Of a stretch of DNA of 64,000 bases, positions 35,340-47,531 are shown piece by piece. Position 1 is the stretch's first letter. Every line of letters begins with the position of its first letter. Made by a program: the position numbers and the translations under genes. Source of the stretch: Gemmatimonadota bacterium (GTDB lineage: Bacteria; Gemmatimonadota; Gemmatimonadetes; Gemmatimonadales; Gemmatimonadaceae); assembly GCA_026387915.1 (NCBI GenBank), contig JAPLKS010000011.1:1-64000 (forward strand). The letters run 5' to 3'. The notes under the pieces are model-generated. The model was not told the DNA's origin. It was given only the letters and a program-made list of their open reading frames with translations, and ran no database searches.

Positions 35340-37646
35340 GTGACTGCCGTCTCCCGCCCTGGCGATCCCGTCATCACTCCGGCTCTCGTAGCCGAGCATG
35401 GGCTCACGCCGGACGAATACGAACGCCTGATCAACATGCTAGGCCGAACGCCCACCTTCACCGAGCTTGGTGTGGTGAGTGCGCTCTGGAGCGAGCACTG
35501 CTCCTACAAGCACTCGCGCCCAGTGTTGAAGACACTCCCCACCACGGCACCGTGGGTGTTGCAGGGTCCGGGCGAGAACGCGGGGGTCATCAGTATTGGG
35601 GACGGGCTCGCGGTGGCGTTCAAGATTGAGTCGCACAATCACCCGAGCGCGGTGGAGCCGTACCAAGGGGCCGCAACAGGCGTTGGCGGTATCCTTCGCG
35701 ACGTCTTTACGATGGGGGCGCGGCCAATCGCGATACTCAACTCGCTGCGCTTCGGCTCACTCGACACACCACGGGTTCGCTACCTCGTGGGTGGCGTGGT
35801 CAAAGGCATTGGCGACTACGGCAACTGCATGGGCGTGCCGACCGTCGCGGGTGACGTGATGTTCGATGCCGCCTACGAAGGCAATCCGCTCGTCAACGCG
35901 ATGTGCGTGGGGATTCTTCGCGAGGAAGAACTCATCCGCGCGAAGGCAGAAGGCGTTGGCAACACGATTATGGCGGTGGGTGCCCGGACGGGTCGCGATG
36001 GTATTCACGGCGCGAGCTTTGCCTCGGAAGATCTCTCGCACGAGAACGACGCCAAACGCCCACGCGTGCAGGTGGGCGATCCCTTCACCGAGAAGCTGCT
36101 CCTCGAGGCGACGCTCGAACTTATTGCCAGCGGCGACTGCGTGGCCATTCAGGATATGGGCGCCGCTGGGCTCACGTCGAGTAGCGCCGAAATGGCGGAA
36201 CGTGGCGACGTGGGGATTGTGATTGACACGAGTAAAGTCCCGGTTCGCGAAACTGGCATGACGCCGTACGAGATTCTCCTTTCCGAATCGCAGGAGCGGA
36301 TGCTCGTGGTGGTCAAGAAAGGACGCGAGCAGACGGTGCGCGACATTCTTACAAAGTGGGATCTCCACGCTGCCGTGATCGGCGAGGTGATCGCCGAGCC
36401 GGTGTACCGAGTGGTCGAGGGCGATCGCGTCGTCGCCGAGTTCCCTGGCACGCGACTCGTCACGGATTGCCCGCAGTATCATCCCGAGGCGCGTGAGAGC
36501 GAGGCCATTATCGCACTGCGCGCGCGCGATGTGCACGCAATTGCCGAGCGCCCCGAGGAAGCCGATCCGTTCTGGACGCTACAGCAGTTGCTCTCGTCGC
36601 CGACGATTGCCAGCAAGCGCTGGATCTATCGTCAGTACGATTCAACGGTTCGGACCAACACCGTGATTGGACCAGGCGGCGGCGATGCGGCGGTGCTGCG
36701 CATTCGCGGCACCACCAAGGCGCTCGCGGTAAAGACTGACTGCAACGGCCGGTACGTGTATCTCGATCCGCGGGTCGGCGGGCGGATTGCCGTGGCCGAA
36801 GCGGCCCGCAACGTGGCGTGCGTAGGTGCGCGCCCGCGCGCCGTGACCAACTGCCTCAACTTCGGAAACCCAAAGCGTCCCGACATCTTCTTCCAGTTCC
36901 GCGAAGCAGTTGGTGGAATGGGCGATGCCTGCCGCGCGCTCGACACCCCAGTGACTGGCGGCAACGTCTCGCTGTACAACGAGAGCCCCCTCGGCGCGGT
37001 GTACCCTACGCCGACCATCGGCATGGTGGGAGTCATCGACGACGTTGCGCATATCACGCGCCTCCGCTTCAGCGATGTCGGCGACGCGATTGTGCTGCTC
37101 GGCGAACCGACCAACGAACTCGGCGCGAGTGAATATCTCTCCTGGATCCACAAGGTGGTTGCGGGTGCCCCACCGGCGTGCGACCTCACCAAGGAACGGG
37201 CGCTGATTGACGCGCTTCTTGAGAGCATTGCCGCCGGAGATGTGCGATCGGCGCACGACTGCAGTGAAGGCGGGCTCGCGGTCGCACTCGCGGAGTGCGC
37301 CATTGCCGAGGCCGACGCGATGATGGGCGCCACTATCGACTTGACGCCGTGGGCGGCGTTGCCGTTGCGTGCGCTGCTCTTTGGCGAGGCGCAGGGGCGC
37401 GTAGTGATTTCTACGACGAACGCCGATGCGATTATCGCGGTAGCCAAGCGCTTCGGCGTTCCTGCCACGCGTATTGGTACCGTGCAGCCGGCAACCAACG
37501 GCCTCTCTTTCACGATTGGCGCGCGCACGGTCTCTGCCCCGCTCGCGCCGTTGGCTGACGCGTTCCACGAAGCGATCCCTCGCGCCATGCGGCGCGCCCC
37601 TGCCGAAACCGTGTCGAGCGCCGTTGCGGCGGGAGCGACGAACTAA
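35340..37646 (+). CDS. purL: FGAM synthase large subunit (small-type PurL)
   Basis: 768 residues from GTG 35340; the frame upstream is read-through of the previous gene. PurL uses ATP to convert FGAR to FGAM with ammonia from PurQ. Conserved segments include [69 protein letters not shown] and [14 protein letters not shown]. Its size fits the type requiring PurS and PurQ. Its stop shares one base with the purF start. Confidence 0.95.
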   Translation: MTAVSRPGDPVITPALVAEHGLTPDEYERLINMLGRTPTFTELGVVSALWSEHCSYKHSRPVLKTLPTTAPWVLQGPGENAGVISIGDGLAVAFKIESHNHPSAVEPYQGAATGVGGILRDVFTMGARPIAILNSLRFGSLDTPRVRYLVGGVVKGIGDYGNCMGVPTVAGDVMFDAAYEGNPLVNAMCVGILREEELIRAKAEGVGNTIMAVGARTGRDGIHGASFASEDLSHENDAKRPRVQVGDPFTEKLLLEATLELIASGDCVAIQDMGAAGLTSSSAEMAERGDVGIVIDTSKVPVRETGMTPYEILLSESQERMLVVVKKGREQTVRDILTKWDLHAAVIGEVIAEPVYRVVEGDRVVAEFPGTRLVTDCPQYHPEARESEAIIALRARDVHAIAERPEEADPFWTLQQLLSSPTIASKRWIYRQYDSTVRTNTVIGPGGGDAAVLRIRGTTKALAVKTDCNGRYVYLDPRVGGRIAVAEAARNVACVGARPRAVTNCLNFGNPKRPDIFFQFREAVGGMGDACRALDTPVTGGNVSLYNESPLGAVYPTPTIGMVGVIDDVAHITRLRFSDVGDAIVLLGEPTNELGASEYLSWIHKVVAGAPPACDLTKERALIDALLESIAAGDVRSAHDCSEGGLAVALAECAIAEADAMMGATIDLTPWAALPLRALLFGEAQGRVVISTTNADAIIAVAKRFGVPATRIGTVQPATNGLSFTIGARTVSAPLAPLADAFHEAIPRAMRRAPAETVSSAVAAGATN

Positions 37647-39022
37647 TGTGTGGCATCTTTGGAGTGGCGGGAAACCCCGCTGCGGCAAGCCTCACGAACC
37701 TCGGCCTCTACTCGCTGCAGCACCGGGGACAAGAATCCGCCGGGATCGTGGCTGTGGGTGATGGTGACGCGCATGGCTATCGCGCGATGGGACTGGTTGG
37801 CGAGCAGTTCGATGCCGAACGCGTGGCCCAACTCCCGGGGAGCACGGCGATCGGCCACACCCGTTACTCGACGGCGGGAAGTTCTACCATTGAAAATGCG
37901 CAGCCCGCGTTGGTGAACTTCAAAAGCGGGCACATTGCGCTCGCGCACAATGGGAACCTCACCAATGCCACCGAGATTCGCGAGAAGCTCGAGGCGCACG
38001 GGTCCATTTTCAGTTCCACAATGGACAGCGAAGTGATTGTGCATCGGCTCGCCCGCTCGATGGCGACGCAGCCGGAAGATCAACTCGCCGAGGCGCTGCA
38101 AGGTGTGGAGGGGGCGTATTCGCTTTTGGTGCTGATCAATGAAACACTGCTGGCCGCGCGTGACCCGCACGGCTGGCGTCCGCTCGTAATGGGGCGCCTT
38201 GGCGACGCCGTGGTATTTGCGTCTGAGACGTGCGCGTTGGATATCGTCGGTGCGACGATTGAACGCGAGATCCTCCCCGGCGAGATCGTGGCCGTTGATG
38301 CCACCGGTGTTCGCTCGTTGCAAATGCAGCCGTCCAAGCAGCTGCACCGGTGCGTGTTCGAATACGTCTATTTTGCGCGTCCCGATAGCCAAGTGTTCGG
38401 CGGCTCGGTGGATCGTGCCCGACGTGCGCTCGGGCGTCGGCTCGCGCAGGAACATCCGGCTCCCGGCGCTGATTTTGTTTTTGCCGTTCCGGATTCCTCC
38501 AACGCGGCGGCGCTCGGTTTTGCGGAAGGCTCCGGGCTTCGCCTCGAGCATGCGCTTATTCGCAATCACTACGTGGGGCGCACATTCATTCAGCCCACGC
38601 AGGCCGGGCGCGACGCGAAGGTGCGCGTGAAGTACAACGCGGTGCGCGACGTACTGCAAGGCAAGAGTGTCGTGATGGTCGACGACTCCATCGTGCGTGG
38701 CACCACCACCCGCGGGTTGGTCGCACTCGTGCGTGCTGCGGGCGCCCGCGAGGTACACATGCGTGTGGCATCGCCGCCCATTACGCATCCCTGCTGGTAC
38801 GGCATCGACACGCCCGAACGTGATCAACTCATTGCCGCGCGACTGCAACTCAGTGAGATCGCCAAGGAAATCGGCGTCGATACCCTTGGCTACATCTCGC
38901 GCGACGGGATGCTCGAAGCGGTCCCCGGCGGCCCAGAGGGTTTCTGCCACGCCTGTTTCAGCGGCGAATACCCCACCCGTCCGCCGACCATCCTCAAGAA
39001 GAACCGACTCGGCGGGCGATAG
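37646..39022 (+). CDS. purF: Amidophosphoribosyltransferase, iron-sulphur type
   Basis: 458 residues. PurF makes phosphoribosylamine from PRPP and glutamine, the first step of purine synthesis. Cys2 directly follows Met, so no propeptide needs removal. The PRPP loop is VVMVDDSIVRGTTTRG. Four cysteines placed as in the Bacillus enzyme (HRCVFEYVYF, THPCWYG and GFCHACFSGEYP) suggest a [4Fe-4S] cluster. It is the last gene of the purine cluster and is followed by a strong hairpin. Confidence 0.95.
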   Translation: MCGIFGVAGNPAAASLTNLGLYSLQHRGQESAGIVAVGDGDAHGYRAMGLVGEQFDAERVAQLPGSTAIGHTRYSTAGSSTIENAQPALVNFKSGHIALAHNGNLTNATEIREKLEAHGSIFSSTMDSEVIVHRLARSMATQPEDQLAEALQGVEGAYSLLVLINETLLAARDPHGWRPLVMGRLGDAVVFASETCALDIVGATIEREILPGEIVAVDATGVRSLQMQPSKQLHRCVFEYVYFARPDSQVFGGSVDRARRALGRRLAQEHPAPGADFVFAVPDSSNAAALGFAEGSGLRLEHALIRNHYVGRTFIQPTQAGRDAKVRVKYNAVRDVLQGKSVVMVDDSIVRGTTTRGLVALVRAAGAREVHMRVASPPITHPCWYGIDTPERDQLIAARLQLSEIAKEIGVDTLGYISRDGMLEAVPGGPEGFCHACFSGEYPTRPPTILKKNRLGGR

Positions 39023-39087
39023 GAATCGACCGAACGGCGAACACGAGGCGTTACGGCCGCAAACTCCGTATGCAGTATGCAACAATC

Positions 39088-39119
39088 AAACGGTCGGCAC
39101 CCTGCGGTGCCGACCGTTT
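39088..39119. terminator. Bidirectional hairpin after purF
   Basis: AAACGGTCGGCACC (39088-39101) pairs perfectly with GGTGCCGACCGTTT (39106-39119) around a four-base loop, a 14-bp stem with A and T flanks on both strands. It separates convergent purF and the cyclodeaminase-family gene. Its core GGTCGGCAC recurs in the hairpin after the esterase at 54151. Confidence 0.88.
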
Positions 39120-39126
39120 GTGCCGC

Positions 39127-40134
39127 TTACTCCGAGCGCAGTCCGCCCAGCGATACCGCGGTCCCCGCCCCCTCCGCGAGCGCCGCCGTATAGATATGAC
39201 GGAGCGCCGCGACATCCTCTACGGCGAGCCCAAGCGACTTGAATAACGTGATATCGCCGCGTGCTGATCGCCCTGCGACGCGTTTGAGCAACAGCTCCCC
39301 AAGCTCTCCGAGGATATGCGCGTCCGTGATCGCCCCCTCGTCGCGCGCAAAAAGAAAATCGCCAGATTCTTTGAGCGTGGATTCCCGCCGATCCACAAAG
39401 AGCCGCGCGCGAGCCACAGCCGCCGCATCCAACTCCCGCGCCACCGGCAGTGATGCCCCCACCGCATTCACATGCGTGCCCGGAGCCAGCCACGCCCCCT
39501 CAAGGATTGGCGTGCGCGCACCAGTGATCGTACAGACCACATCCGCGTCGGCCACCGCCTCGCGCGCGGTGTGCGACACTACAATCTCAACCGACGAATG
39601 CCGACGAGCTCGCTCGGCAAAGGCCTCCGCGCGATCGCCCGAGCGACTCCACACTCGCACCCGTCGGATGGGACGTACCGCGCACACCGCCTGCAGGTGC
39701 GGGAGCGCCAAGACTCCAGCGCCCAACAGCGCCAGCTCGCTCGCGTCGTCGTTGGCGAGCAGTCGCGTGGCGAGCCCCGACACCGCCGCCGTCCGAATGG
39801 CGGTGATCGACGAGGCGTCCGCAATGGCGAGGAGCGTTCCGTGTGCCGCGTCAAAGAGCAGCACCACGCCAATGTGCGAATCAAAGGGCGTCGCCTCGTT
39901 GCCCGGGAACACCGTAATCACCTTGGCGCCGATCGCCGCCTGCGAGCCCTCTCCCACAATCGCGGGCATAGTCCCAAAGGCGTTCGGCGTGCCCTCAAGG
40001 CGCAACACCGTGCGCAGGGGTAGTTGTGCCTTCCCCTCTGCCACGCTGCGCAGGGCGTCGGCCATCACGTCAATGCAGTCGGGCACGGGAAGGAACCGCG
40101 CCACATCCAGATGCGAGAGCAGGAGCGTCGTCAT
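39127..40134 (-). CDS. Ornithine cyclodeaminase/mu-crystallin family dehydrogenase
   Basis: 335 residues. Rossmann-type enzymes of this family act on amino or imino acids (ornithine or alanine, or as ketimine reductases). GAKVITVFPGN carries the substrate-binding lysine, and the NAD(P) loop reads LALLGAGVLALPHLQAV. RTAAVSGLATRLLA and HVNAVGAS are family-typical. Exact substrate cannot be given. It is transcribed alone, divergent from ppdK. Confidence 0.85.
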   Translation of the reverse strand: MTTLLLSHLDVARFLPVPDCIDVMADALRSVAEGKAQLPLRTVLRLEGTPNAFGTMPAIVGEGSQAAIGAKVITVFPGNEATPFDSHIGVVLLFDAAHGTLLAIADASSITAIRTAAVSGLATRLLANDDASELALLGAGVLALPHLQAVCAVRPIRRVRVWSRSGDRAEAFAERARRHSSVEIVVSHTAREAVADADVVCTITGARTPILEGAWLAPGTHVNAVGASLPVARELDAAAVARARLFVDRRESTLKESGDFLFARDEGAITDAHILGELGELLLKRVAGRSARGDITLFKSLGLAVEDVAALRHIYTAALAEGAGTAVSLGGLRSE

Positions 40135-40270
40135 GCGCGGAAGGATGCCACGCGGGCATCAGCCGCGCAAAGGGTGTCCATTTTCCCCGAACCCCAGAGG
40201 GCAAATGCCTGACGGACTGGGCCCCCTGCGCACCGTACTATGCAGCAGGCGACATCTTCCGGGAGCGCGT

Positions 40271-42934
<2,664 letters not shown>

Positions 42935-42969
42935 GCGCGACCCGCCGCACCGAGCGGATATGGGGTGCC

Positions 42970-42998
42970 TTGCGCTATCGTATCAACGAATGTAGATA
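42970..42998 (+). promoter_or_regulatory. Candidate promoter of the ars operon
   Basis: TTGCGC (42970-42975), 17 bases, then TAGATA (42993-42998). The arsR ATG lies ten bases after the -10 element and has no Shine-Dalgarno, so the leader would be only a few bases long or absent. Confidence 0.5.
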
Positions 42999-43006
42999 TA
43001 TTGATA
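42981..43006. promoter_or_regulatory. Inverted repeat, possible ArsR operator
   Basis: TATCAA (42981-42986) and TTGATA (43001-43006) form a perfect inverted repeat separated by 14 bases. It spans the -10 element and ends two bases before the arsR ATG, the expected place for an autoregulatory repressor site. Binding is inferred. Confidence 0.5.
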
Positions 43007-43008
43007 TC

Positions 43009-43446
43009 ATGGCTAAACTCAACACCGCCGCCCAGCCGTCCAAAGCGCCGCTCCCCCGCGCCATGGCCTCCCATGCGGCCTCCCAGCCGGTCGCCCAGCC
43101 GGTCGCCCTGCCAGTCGGCCAGCCGATGGCCCAGCCCGTGCTCCCCGAACTCTCGGCCGAACGGTTCCGAGCGCTCTCGGAACCCACGCGGCTCCGGATT
43201 CTCGCGCTGCTGCAGGATGGCGAACATTGCGTGTGCGACCTGCAGTCCGCGCTCGACATTGCCCAACCGCTCCTCTCCTTTCATCTCAAGGCGCTCCGCG
43301 ACGCGGGCTTTGTGCACTGGAGAAAGCAGGGGCGCTGGGCCTACTACACCATCTGCAACGAAACACTCACCGCTGCGCACGACGATCTCGCGCGGCTCCG
43401 AGCGACCGGCGTGCGACGATCGCTCCCCACCGCCTGCTGTGAGTAA
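43009..43446 (+). CDS. arsR: ArsR-family arsenic-responsive repressor with extended N-terminus
   Basis: 145 residues from ATG 43009. The winged-helix domain begins near residue 48 (LSAERFRALSEPTRLRILALL) and continues through SFHLKALRDAGFVHWRKQGRWAYY. The metal motif reads HCVCDL (Cys74, Cys76); the third cysteine of the E. coli ELCVCDLC site is Gln here. The protein ends in a vicinal Cys143-Cys144 pair, which may complete an As(III) site. The first ~47 residues are an Ala/Pro/Gln/Val extension built from four-residue repeats. It precedes arsM by 109 bases. Confidence 0.9.
   Translation: MAKLNTAAQPSKAPLPRAMASHAASQPVAQPVALPVGQPMAQPVLPELSAERFRALSEPTRLRILALLQDGEHCVCDLQSALDIAQPLLSFHLKALRDAGFVHWRKQGRWAYYTICNETLTAAHDDLARLRATGVRRSLPTACCE
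43084..43143 (+). repeat. 12-bp tandem repeat inside arsR
   Basis: Five tandem copies of a 12-base unit, the first two identical (CAGCCGGTCGCC) and the others diverging. They encode QPVA, QPVA, LPVG, QPMA and QPVL in the linker before the DNA-binding domain. Copy number could vary between strains without breaking the frame. Confidence 0.85.
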
Positions 43447-43467
43447 TGCATAACGCCGCCAGGCAAT

Positions 43468-43484
43468 CGAACGCGGCACGTTCG
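43468..43484. promoter_or_regulatory. Inverted repeat in the arsR-arsM gap
   Basis: CGAACG and CGTTCG, separated by five bases, form a perfect short palindrome 20 bases after the arsR stop. It lies in the only sizeable gap of the operon. It could be an internal operator or an mRNA hairpin; nothing in the sequence decides. Confidence 0.35.
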
Positions 43485-43555
43485 GATCTTCACGAACCAA
43501 CGGCACTCACGTCCTCGCTTCGAAACCACGCATCTCTCTCCCATTGAGCATCCCG

Positions 43556-44413
43556 ATGACTACCGGCACTGACATCAAATCCACCGTTCGCGACCGCTAT
43601 GCCCGCGCGGCCCTCACCGTCGTCGAAGGGGGCACCAAAGGGAGCTGCTGCGGTACCGGCTCCGATTGCTGCGGCGATGACCCGATTACCTCCAACCTCT
43701 ACGCGCAGTCCGAACTGCACGGCATTCCGGCAGCCGCCGTCCTTGCCTCACTCGGCTGCGGCAACCCCACCGCCCTCGCCGAACTGCGCGCCGGCGAAGT
43801 CGTGCTCGACCTCGGCTCCGGTGGTGGCATTGACGTGCTGCTCTCCGCACAGCGCGTCGGGCCAACGGGCAAGGCCTACGGCGTGGACATGACCGACGAA
43901 ATGCTCGCGCTCGCTCACGCTAATCAGAAGGCCGCTGGCGTCACGAACGTCGAGTTCCGCAAAGGCGACATCGAACATATTCCGCTCGACGATGCCACCG
44001 TCGATGTCATCATTTCCAACTGCGTTATCAACCTCGCGGCGGACAAGCGCAAAGTGCTCGCCGAGGCGTTCCGCGTATTGAAGCCGGGCGGACGGTTTGC
44101 CGTGAGCGATGTGATTGTGCGCGGCGACATGCCCGACGACGTGCGCCGTTCCGCCGAACTGTGGGTGGGTTGCGTGGCCGGCGCCCTTGAGGAGCAGGAG
44201 TTTCTTCGGTTGCTGCGCGAAGCGGGCTTTGAGAATCCCTCAATTGAACCGACGCGCATCTACACCGCCGCCGACGCTCGTATTTTTGCCGAGAGTGCTG
44301 GACTCGATGTAGAGCGCATCGCGACGGAGATTGACGGAAAGTTTATGAGCGGCTTTGTACGCGCCACCAAGCCGGCGGGGGTCACGGCACCGGGAGCGAA
44401 CCGTGTCGCCTGA
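43556..44413 (+). CDS. arsM: Arsenite S-adenosylmethionine methyltransferase
   Basis: 285 residues from ATG 43556; TTG 43544 is an alternative. ArsM methylates As(III) to volatile or excretable methylarsenicals. SAM motif I is [17 protein letters not shown]. The three conserved arsenic-binding cysteines lie in [18 protein letters not shown] and WVGCVAGAL, and an extra Cys pair occurs twice near residues 31-40 ([14 protein letters not shown]), a common N-terminal feature. It is followed by arsN2 with an 11-base overlap. Confidence 0.94.
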   Translation: MTTGTDIKSTVRDRYARAALTVVEGGTKGSCCGTGSDCCGDDPITSNLYAQSELHGIPAAAVLASLGCGNPTALAELRAGEVVLDLGSGGGIDVLLSAQRVGPTGKAYGVDMTDEMLALAHANQKAAGVTNVEFRKGDIEHIPLDDATVDVIISNCVINLAADKRKVLAEAFRVLKPGGRFAVSDVIVRGDMPDDVRRSAELWVGCVAGALEEQEFLRLLREAGFENPSIEPTRIYTAADARIFAESAGLDVERIATEIDGKFMSGFVRATKPAGVTAPGANRVA

Positions 44414-44846
44414 AATAAATGTTCGACACGCGCGAAAGACCGACTTTCCGTCGGTGCTCGCGTTGCTCGCGGCCGCACAGCTTCCACCGGACGACGCTGA
44501 GTCGTGGATTGATCACTTTGTGGTCGCGGAACGCGACGGTGACGTGGTGGGCGCCGCCGGGCTCGATTTGTATGGAGACTCAGCCCTGCTCCGCTCAGTA
44601 GTCACCGCGAACGACGTGCGCGGCACCGGCACCGGCGCCGCGCTCACCAATGCGGCCATCGAGTGGGCCCGCGCGATGCGTATCGAGAGCGTGTACCTGC
44701 TCACCACGAGTGCTGGCGATTGGTTCCCGCGGTTCGGCTTTGAGCGTATTACGCGCGACGACGTCCCTGCCGAGGTAAAGGCGTCCGTGCAGTTCCAACT
44801 GGTGACCTGCTCGACGGCAACCGTCATGCGGAGGAAGCTGACATGA
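44403..44846 (+). CDS. arsN2: GNAT acetyltransferase, ArsN2-like
   Basis: 147 residues from GTG 44403, overlapping arsM. Acetyl-CoA binding motif A is LRSVVTANDVRGTGTGAALTNAAIEWA, and YLLTTSAGDWFPRFGFERI and TCSTATVMRRKL match the ArsN group found in arsenic operons. Characterised ArsN1 acetylates arsinothricin; the substrate of ArsN2 types is less certain. It overlaps the metallophosphoesterase gene as ATGA. Confidence 0.82.
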   Translation: MSPEINVRHARKTDFPSVLALLAAAQLPPDDAESWIDHFVVAERDGDVVGAAGLDLYGDSALLRSVVTANDVRGTGTGAALTNAAIEWARAMRIESVYLLTTSAGDWFPRFGFERITRDDVPAEVKASVQFQLVTCSTATVMRRKLT

Positions 44847-45610
44847 ACATCGCGATCCTCGGCGACATTCACGCGAATCTTCCGGCGCTCGAGACGGTGC
44901 TGGCTGCCCTTGATGCGCGCGGCGACATTGACGCGACGTATCATATCGGCGATCTCGTGGGATACGCGCCATGGCCCAACGAAACCGTCGCATTGATCAC
45001 CGCACGCGGGATTGCCGGTGTCTCTGGCAACTATGACTCCACGGTGGCGCACCACTACAAACACTGCGGCTGCAAATACGAAGACGCGCATCAGGAAGCG
45101 CTGTCGCATCTCAGCTTTGAGTGGACCAAGTCACATACTTCGGATAGCACAAAGCTGGCACTCCGAGCGCTTCCGTTTTCGCTCACGCGCCGACCATACG
45201 GTGGCCACGTCTCGGGGCCCGCATTGGTTCTCGTCCATGGCACTCCCACGCTCAACACGCTGTACTGGAACGCAGAGCGAACGGACGACTTCTGCCGTCA
45301 GATGGCCGCAACGGCTGGGCTCAAAGCCGGAGATGTCATTGCCTTTGGCCACACGCACAAAGCGTGGCATCGCGTCGTGGATGGCATCCACTTCGTAAAC
45401 GCCGGCTCAGTTGGACGTCCCAAAGATGGCGATCCGCGCACTGGGTACGTGCAGATCCGCATATCCACCAAAGACGTCGAGGTGGAATTCGTGCGCATCC
45501 CCTACGACGTCCAGGCAGCCATGCGTGGCATTCTTGACAGCACCCTGCCGGACGAGTTCGCCGAGTTCCTGCGCACGGGTGGAAGGCTCAGCGCCCCCGC
45601 CAGTTCCTAA
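44843..45610 (+). CDS. Calcineurin-like metallophosphoesterase in the ars operon
   Basis: 255 residues. All metal-binding blocks of the family are visible: GDIHANLPAL, HIGDLVGYAPWP, SGNYDST, LVHGTPT and AFGHTHKAWHR. Members of this small subgroup hydrolyse phosphodiesters or phosphoproteins; the substrate is unknown. HCGCKYE after the third block gives two extra cysteines. Tight coupling to arsN2 and a 20-base gap to acr3 make a role in arsenic handling likely but unproven. Confidence 0.85.
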   Translation: MNIAILGDIHANLPALETVLAALDARGDIDATYHIGDLVGYAPWPNETVALITARGIAGVSGNYDSTVAHHYKHCGCKYEDAHQEALSHLSFEWTKSHTSDSTKLALRALPFSLTRRPYGGHVSGPALVLVHGTPTLNTLYWNAERTDDFCRQMAATAGLKAGDVIAFGHTHKAWHRVVDGIHFVNAGSVGRPKDGDPRTGYVQIRISTKDVEVEFVRIPYDVQAAMRGILDSTLPDEFAEFLRTGGRLSAPASS

Positions 45611-45630
45611 CCTCAACTGCCACGCTACAC

Positions 45631-46722
45631 ATGACGCAGACCGCTCGCGCCTCCAGCGCCGCCGCATCCGACGCGAAGATTCTCCGCCGCCTCTCGACCC
45701 TCGATCGGTATCTCCCGCTCTGGATCTTTGCGGCGATGGCGGGCGGCATCTTGCTCGGGCGAATCTATCCGACACTCGGCGCAGCACTCGACCGCGTGCA
45801 ACTGGCCGGTGTCTCCGTGCCGATCGCGGTGGGATTGCTGTGGATGATGTACCCAGTGCTGGCCAAGGTGCGGTATGAGACCATCGGCCAGCACGCGAGT
45901 GACACGAAGCTCATCAGCACGTCGCTGGTGCTGAACTGGGTCGTAGGCCCGTTGCTGATGCTTGGGCTCGCCTGGCTCTTTCTTCCCGACATGCCCGCGT
46001 ACCGCAATGGCCTCGTGCTTATTGGCCTCGCACGTTGCATTGCGATGGTGCTCATCTGGAACTCGCTCGCGCGAGGCTCTGGCGAGTTGGCAGCGGTTCT
46101 CGTGGCGCTGAACTCAGTGTTCCAGATTATCACCTATTCCGTACTCGGCTGGCTCTTCCTTACCGTGGTGCCCGGCTGGTTCGGCGCCGACACCACCACG
46201 CTGAACGTGTCGATGGGGCAGATCGCCAAGAGCGTCGGGATCTTCCTTGGCGTACCGCTCGTGGCTGGATATCTCACGCGGAAAACCCTCGTGGCACGTA
46301 AGGGCGCGGCCTGGTACGACGGCGTCTTCATGCCGAAATTCGGGCCAACGGCGCTGTTCGGTCTTTTGTACACCATCGTCTTGATGTTCGCGATGCAGGG
46401 GCATCGCATTCTCGAGTTGCCGCTCGACGTCGTACGCATTGCGCTGCCACTGCTCGCGTACTTTGCGCTGATGTTCAGCTTTGCCTTCTGGCTCTCGCGC
46501 CGACTCGGCTTCAATTACGAAACGACCGCTTCCCTCTCGTTCACTGCGGCCGGCAATAATTTTGAGCTGGCGATTGCTGTGGCGATTGCGACCTTCGGCA
46601 TTAGCTCAGGCGAAGCGCTCGCTGCGGTGGTGGGGCCGCTGATTGAGGTGCCAGCGCTGGTGGCACTCGTCTACGCCTCGCTCTGGGCCCGCCGACGCTT
46701 CTTTGCCGGCGAACCCGCCTAG
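45631..46722 (+). CDS. acr3: ACR3-family arsenite efflux permease
   Basis: 363 residues with about ten membrane segments. ACR3 exports As(III) using the proton gradient. The conserved cysteine in GLARCIAMVLIWNSLARGSGE and the SFTAAGNNFELAIAVAIA segment are diagnostic. It ends the arsenic operon, 14 bases from the converging aquaglyceroporin gene. Confidence 0.95.
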   Translation: MTQTARASSAAASDAKILRRLSTLDRYLPLWIFAAMAGGILLGRIYPTLGAALDRVQLAGVSVPIAVGLLWMMYPVLAKVRYETIGQHASDTKLISTSLVLNWVVGPLLMLGLAWLFLPDMPAYRNGLVLIGLARCIAMVLIWNSLARGSGELAAVLVALNSVFQIITYSVLGWLFLTVVPGWFGADTTTLNVSMGQIAKSVGIFLGVPLVAGYLTRKTLVARKGAAWYDGVFMPKFGPTALFGLLYTIVLMFAMQGHRILELPLDVVRIALPLLAYFALMFSFAFWLSRRLGFNYETTASLSFTAAGNNFELAIAVAIATFGISSGEALAAVVGPLIEVPALVALVYASLWARRRFFAGEPA

Positions 46723-46736
46723 TTGCAAACGCGCGC

Positions 46737-47468
46737 TTAGGCGCCCCAGAGCGCGCGGTAGGCTACGGCGCCAATCAATCCGCCAATAATGGGGCCAACC
46801 ACCGGCACCCAGGCATAGCCCCAGTCGGAGCCGCCCTTACCGGCAATGGGGAGTATGGCGTGCGCAATGCGCGGGCCGAGGTCACGCGCTGGGTTGATGG
46901 CGTAGCCAGTGGTGCCGCCGAGCGACAACCCGATGGACCAAATGATGACGCCCACGAGAACCGGGCTAAACCCTTTGGCCATATCGGAGTTTGGAACGAG
47001 ATTCGCCGGCGACAGCACGGCCAGTAGCGCGAGGACGAGTACCGCCGTGCCAATCGCTTCTGCAATGAGATTCGCGCCGCTGCTCCGAATGGCCGGCCCA
47101 GTCGAGAACACCGCGAGCTTGGCGTCTTTGTCATCGGTGGCGGCCCAGTGCGGCAGATACGCGAGCCACACAATCACGCCGCCGAGAAAGCCGCCCGCCA
47201 TCTGCGCGGCGATGTATCCCGGGACATTCGCCCAGGCGAACTTGCCGATCGACGCCATCGCAATGGTAACGGCAGGGTTCAAATGCGCGCCGCTGATGCT
47301 ACCAACCGCGTACACCGCTACCGTGACCGCGAACGCCCAGCCGGCCGTGATGACAATCCAGCCGGAATTATTCCCCTTGGTGCGCGCGAGCACCACGTTG
47401 CCCACAACACCATCACCGAGAACGACGAGAATCATGGTACCGAGCAGCTCTGCAAGAATCGGGGACAT
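46737..47468 (-). CDS. Aquaglyceroporin (MIP family)
   Basis: 243 residues with six membrane segments and two pore loops: SGAHLNPAVT and GYAINPARDLGPR. The aspartate after the second NPA motif marks glycerol-type channels. Such channels pass glycerol and small neutral solutes, including As(OH)3. No glycerol kinase gene is near, whereas acr3 is 14 bases away in the opposite orientation. An arsenic link is inference from position. Confidence 0.92.
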   Translation of the reverse strand: MSPILAELLGTMILVVLGDGVVGNVVLARTKGNNSGWIVITAGWAFAVTVAVYAVGSISGAHLNPAVTIAMASIGKFAWANVPGYIAAQMAGGFLGGVIVWLAYLPHWAATDDKDAKLAVFSTGPAIRSSGANLIAEAIGTAVLVLALLAVLSPANLVPNSDMAKGFSPVLVGVIIWSIGLSLGGTTGYAINPARDLGPRIAHAILPIAGKGGSDWGYAWVPVVGPIIGGLIGAVAYRALWGA

Positions 47469-47531
47469 GGCGTCTTGGGTAGAAGGTACGGCGAATCTAC
47501 GAAACGAATGGTGCTGCCGCGAGCAGCGCGT

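Noticed and set aside
37643-39085. 480-codon open frame antisense to purF
   Set aside because: It mirrors purF and shows no motif. The hairpin at 39088 and the purF motifs support only the plus-strand gene.
43084-43143. Tandem repeat in arsR as a CRISPR-like array
   Set aside because: The 12-base units are contiguous, lack spacers and stay in frame with a protein; this is a coding repeat.
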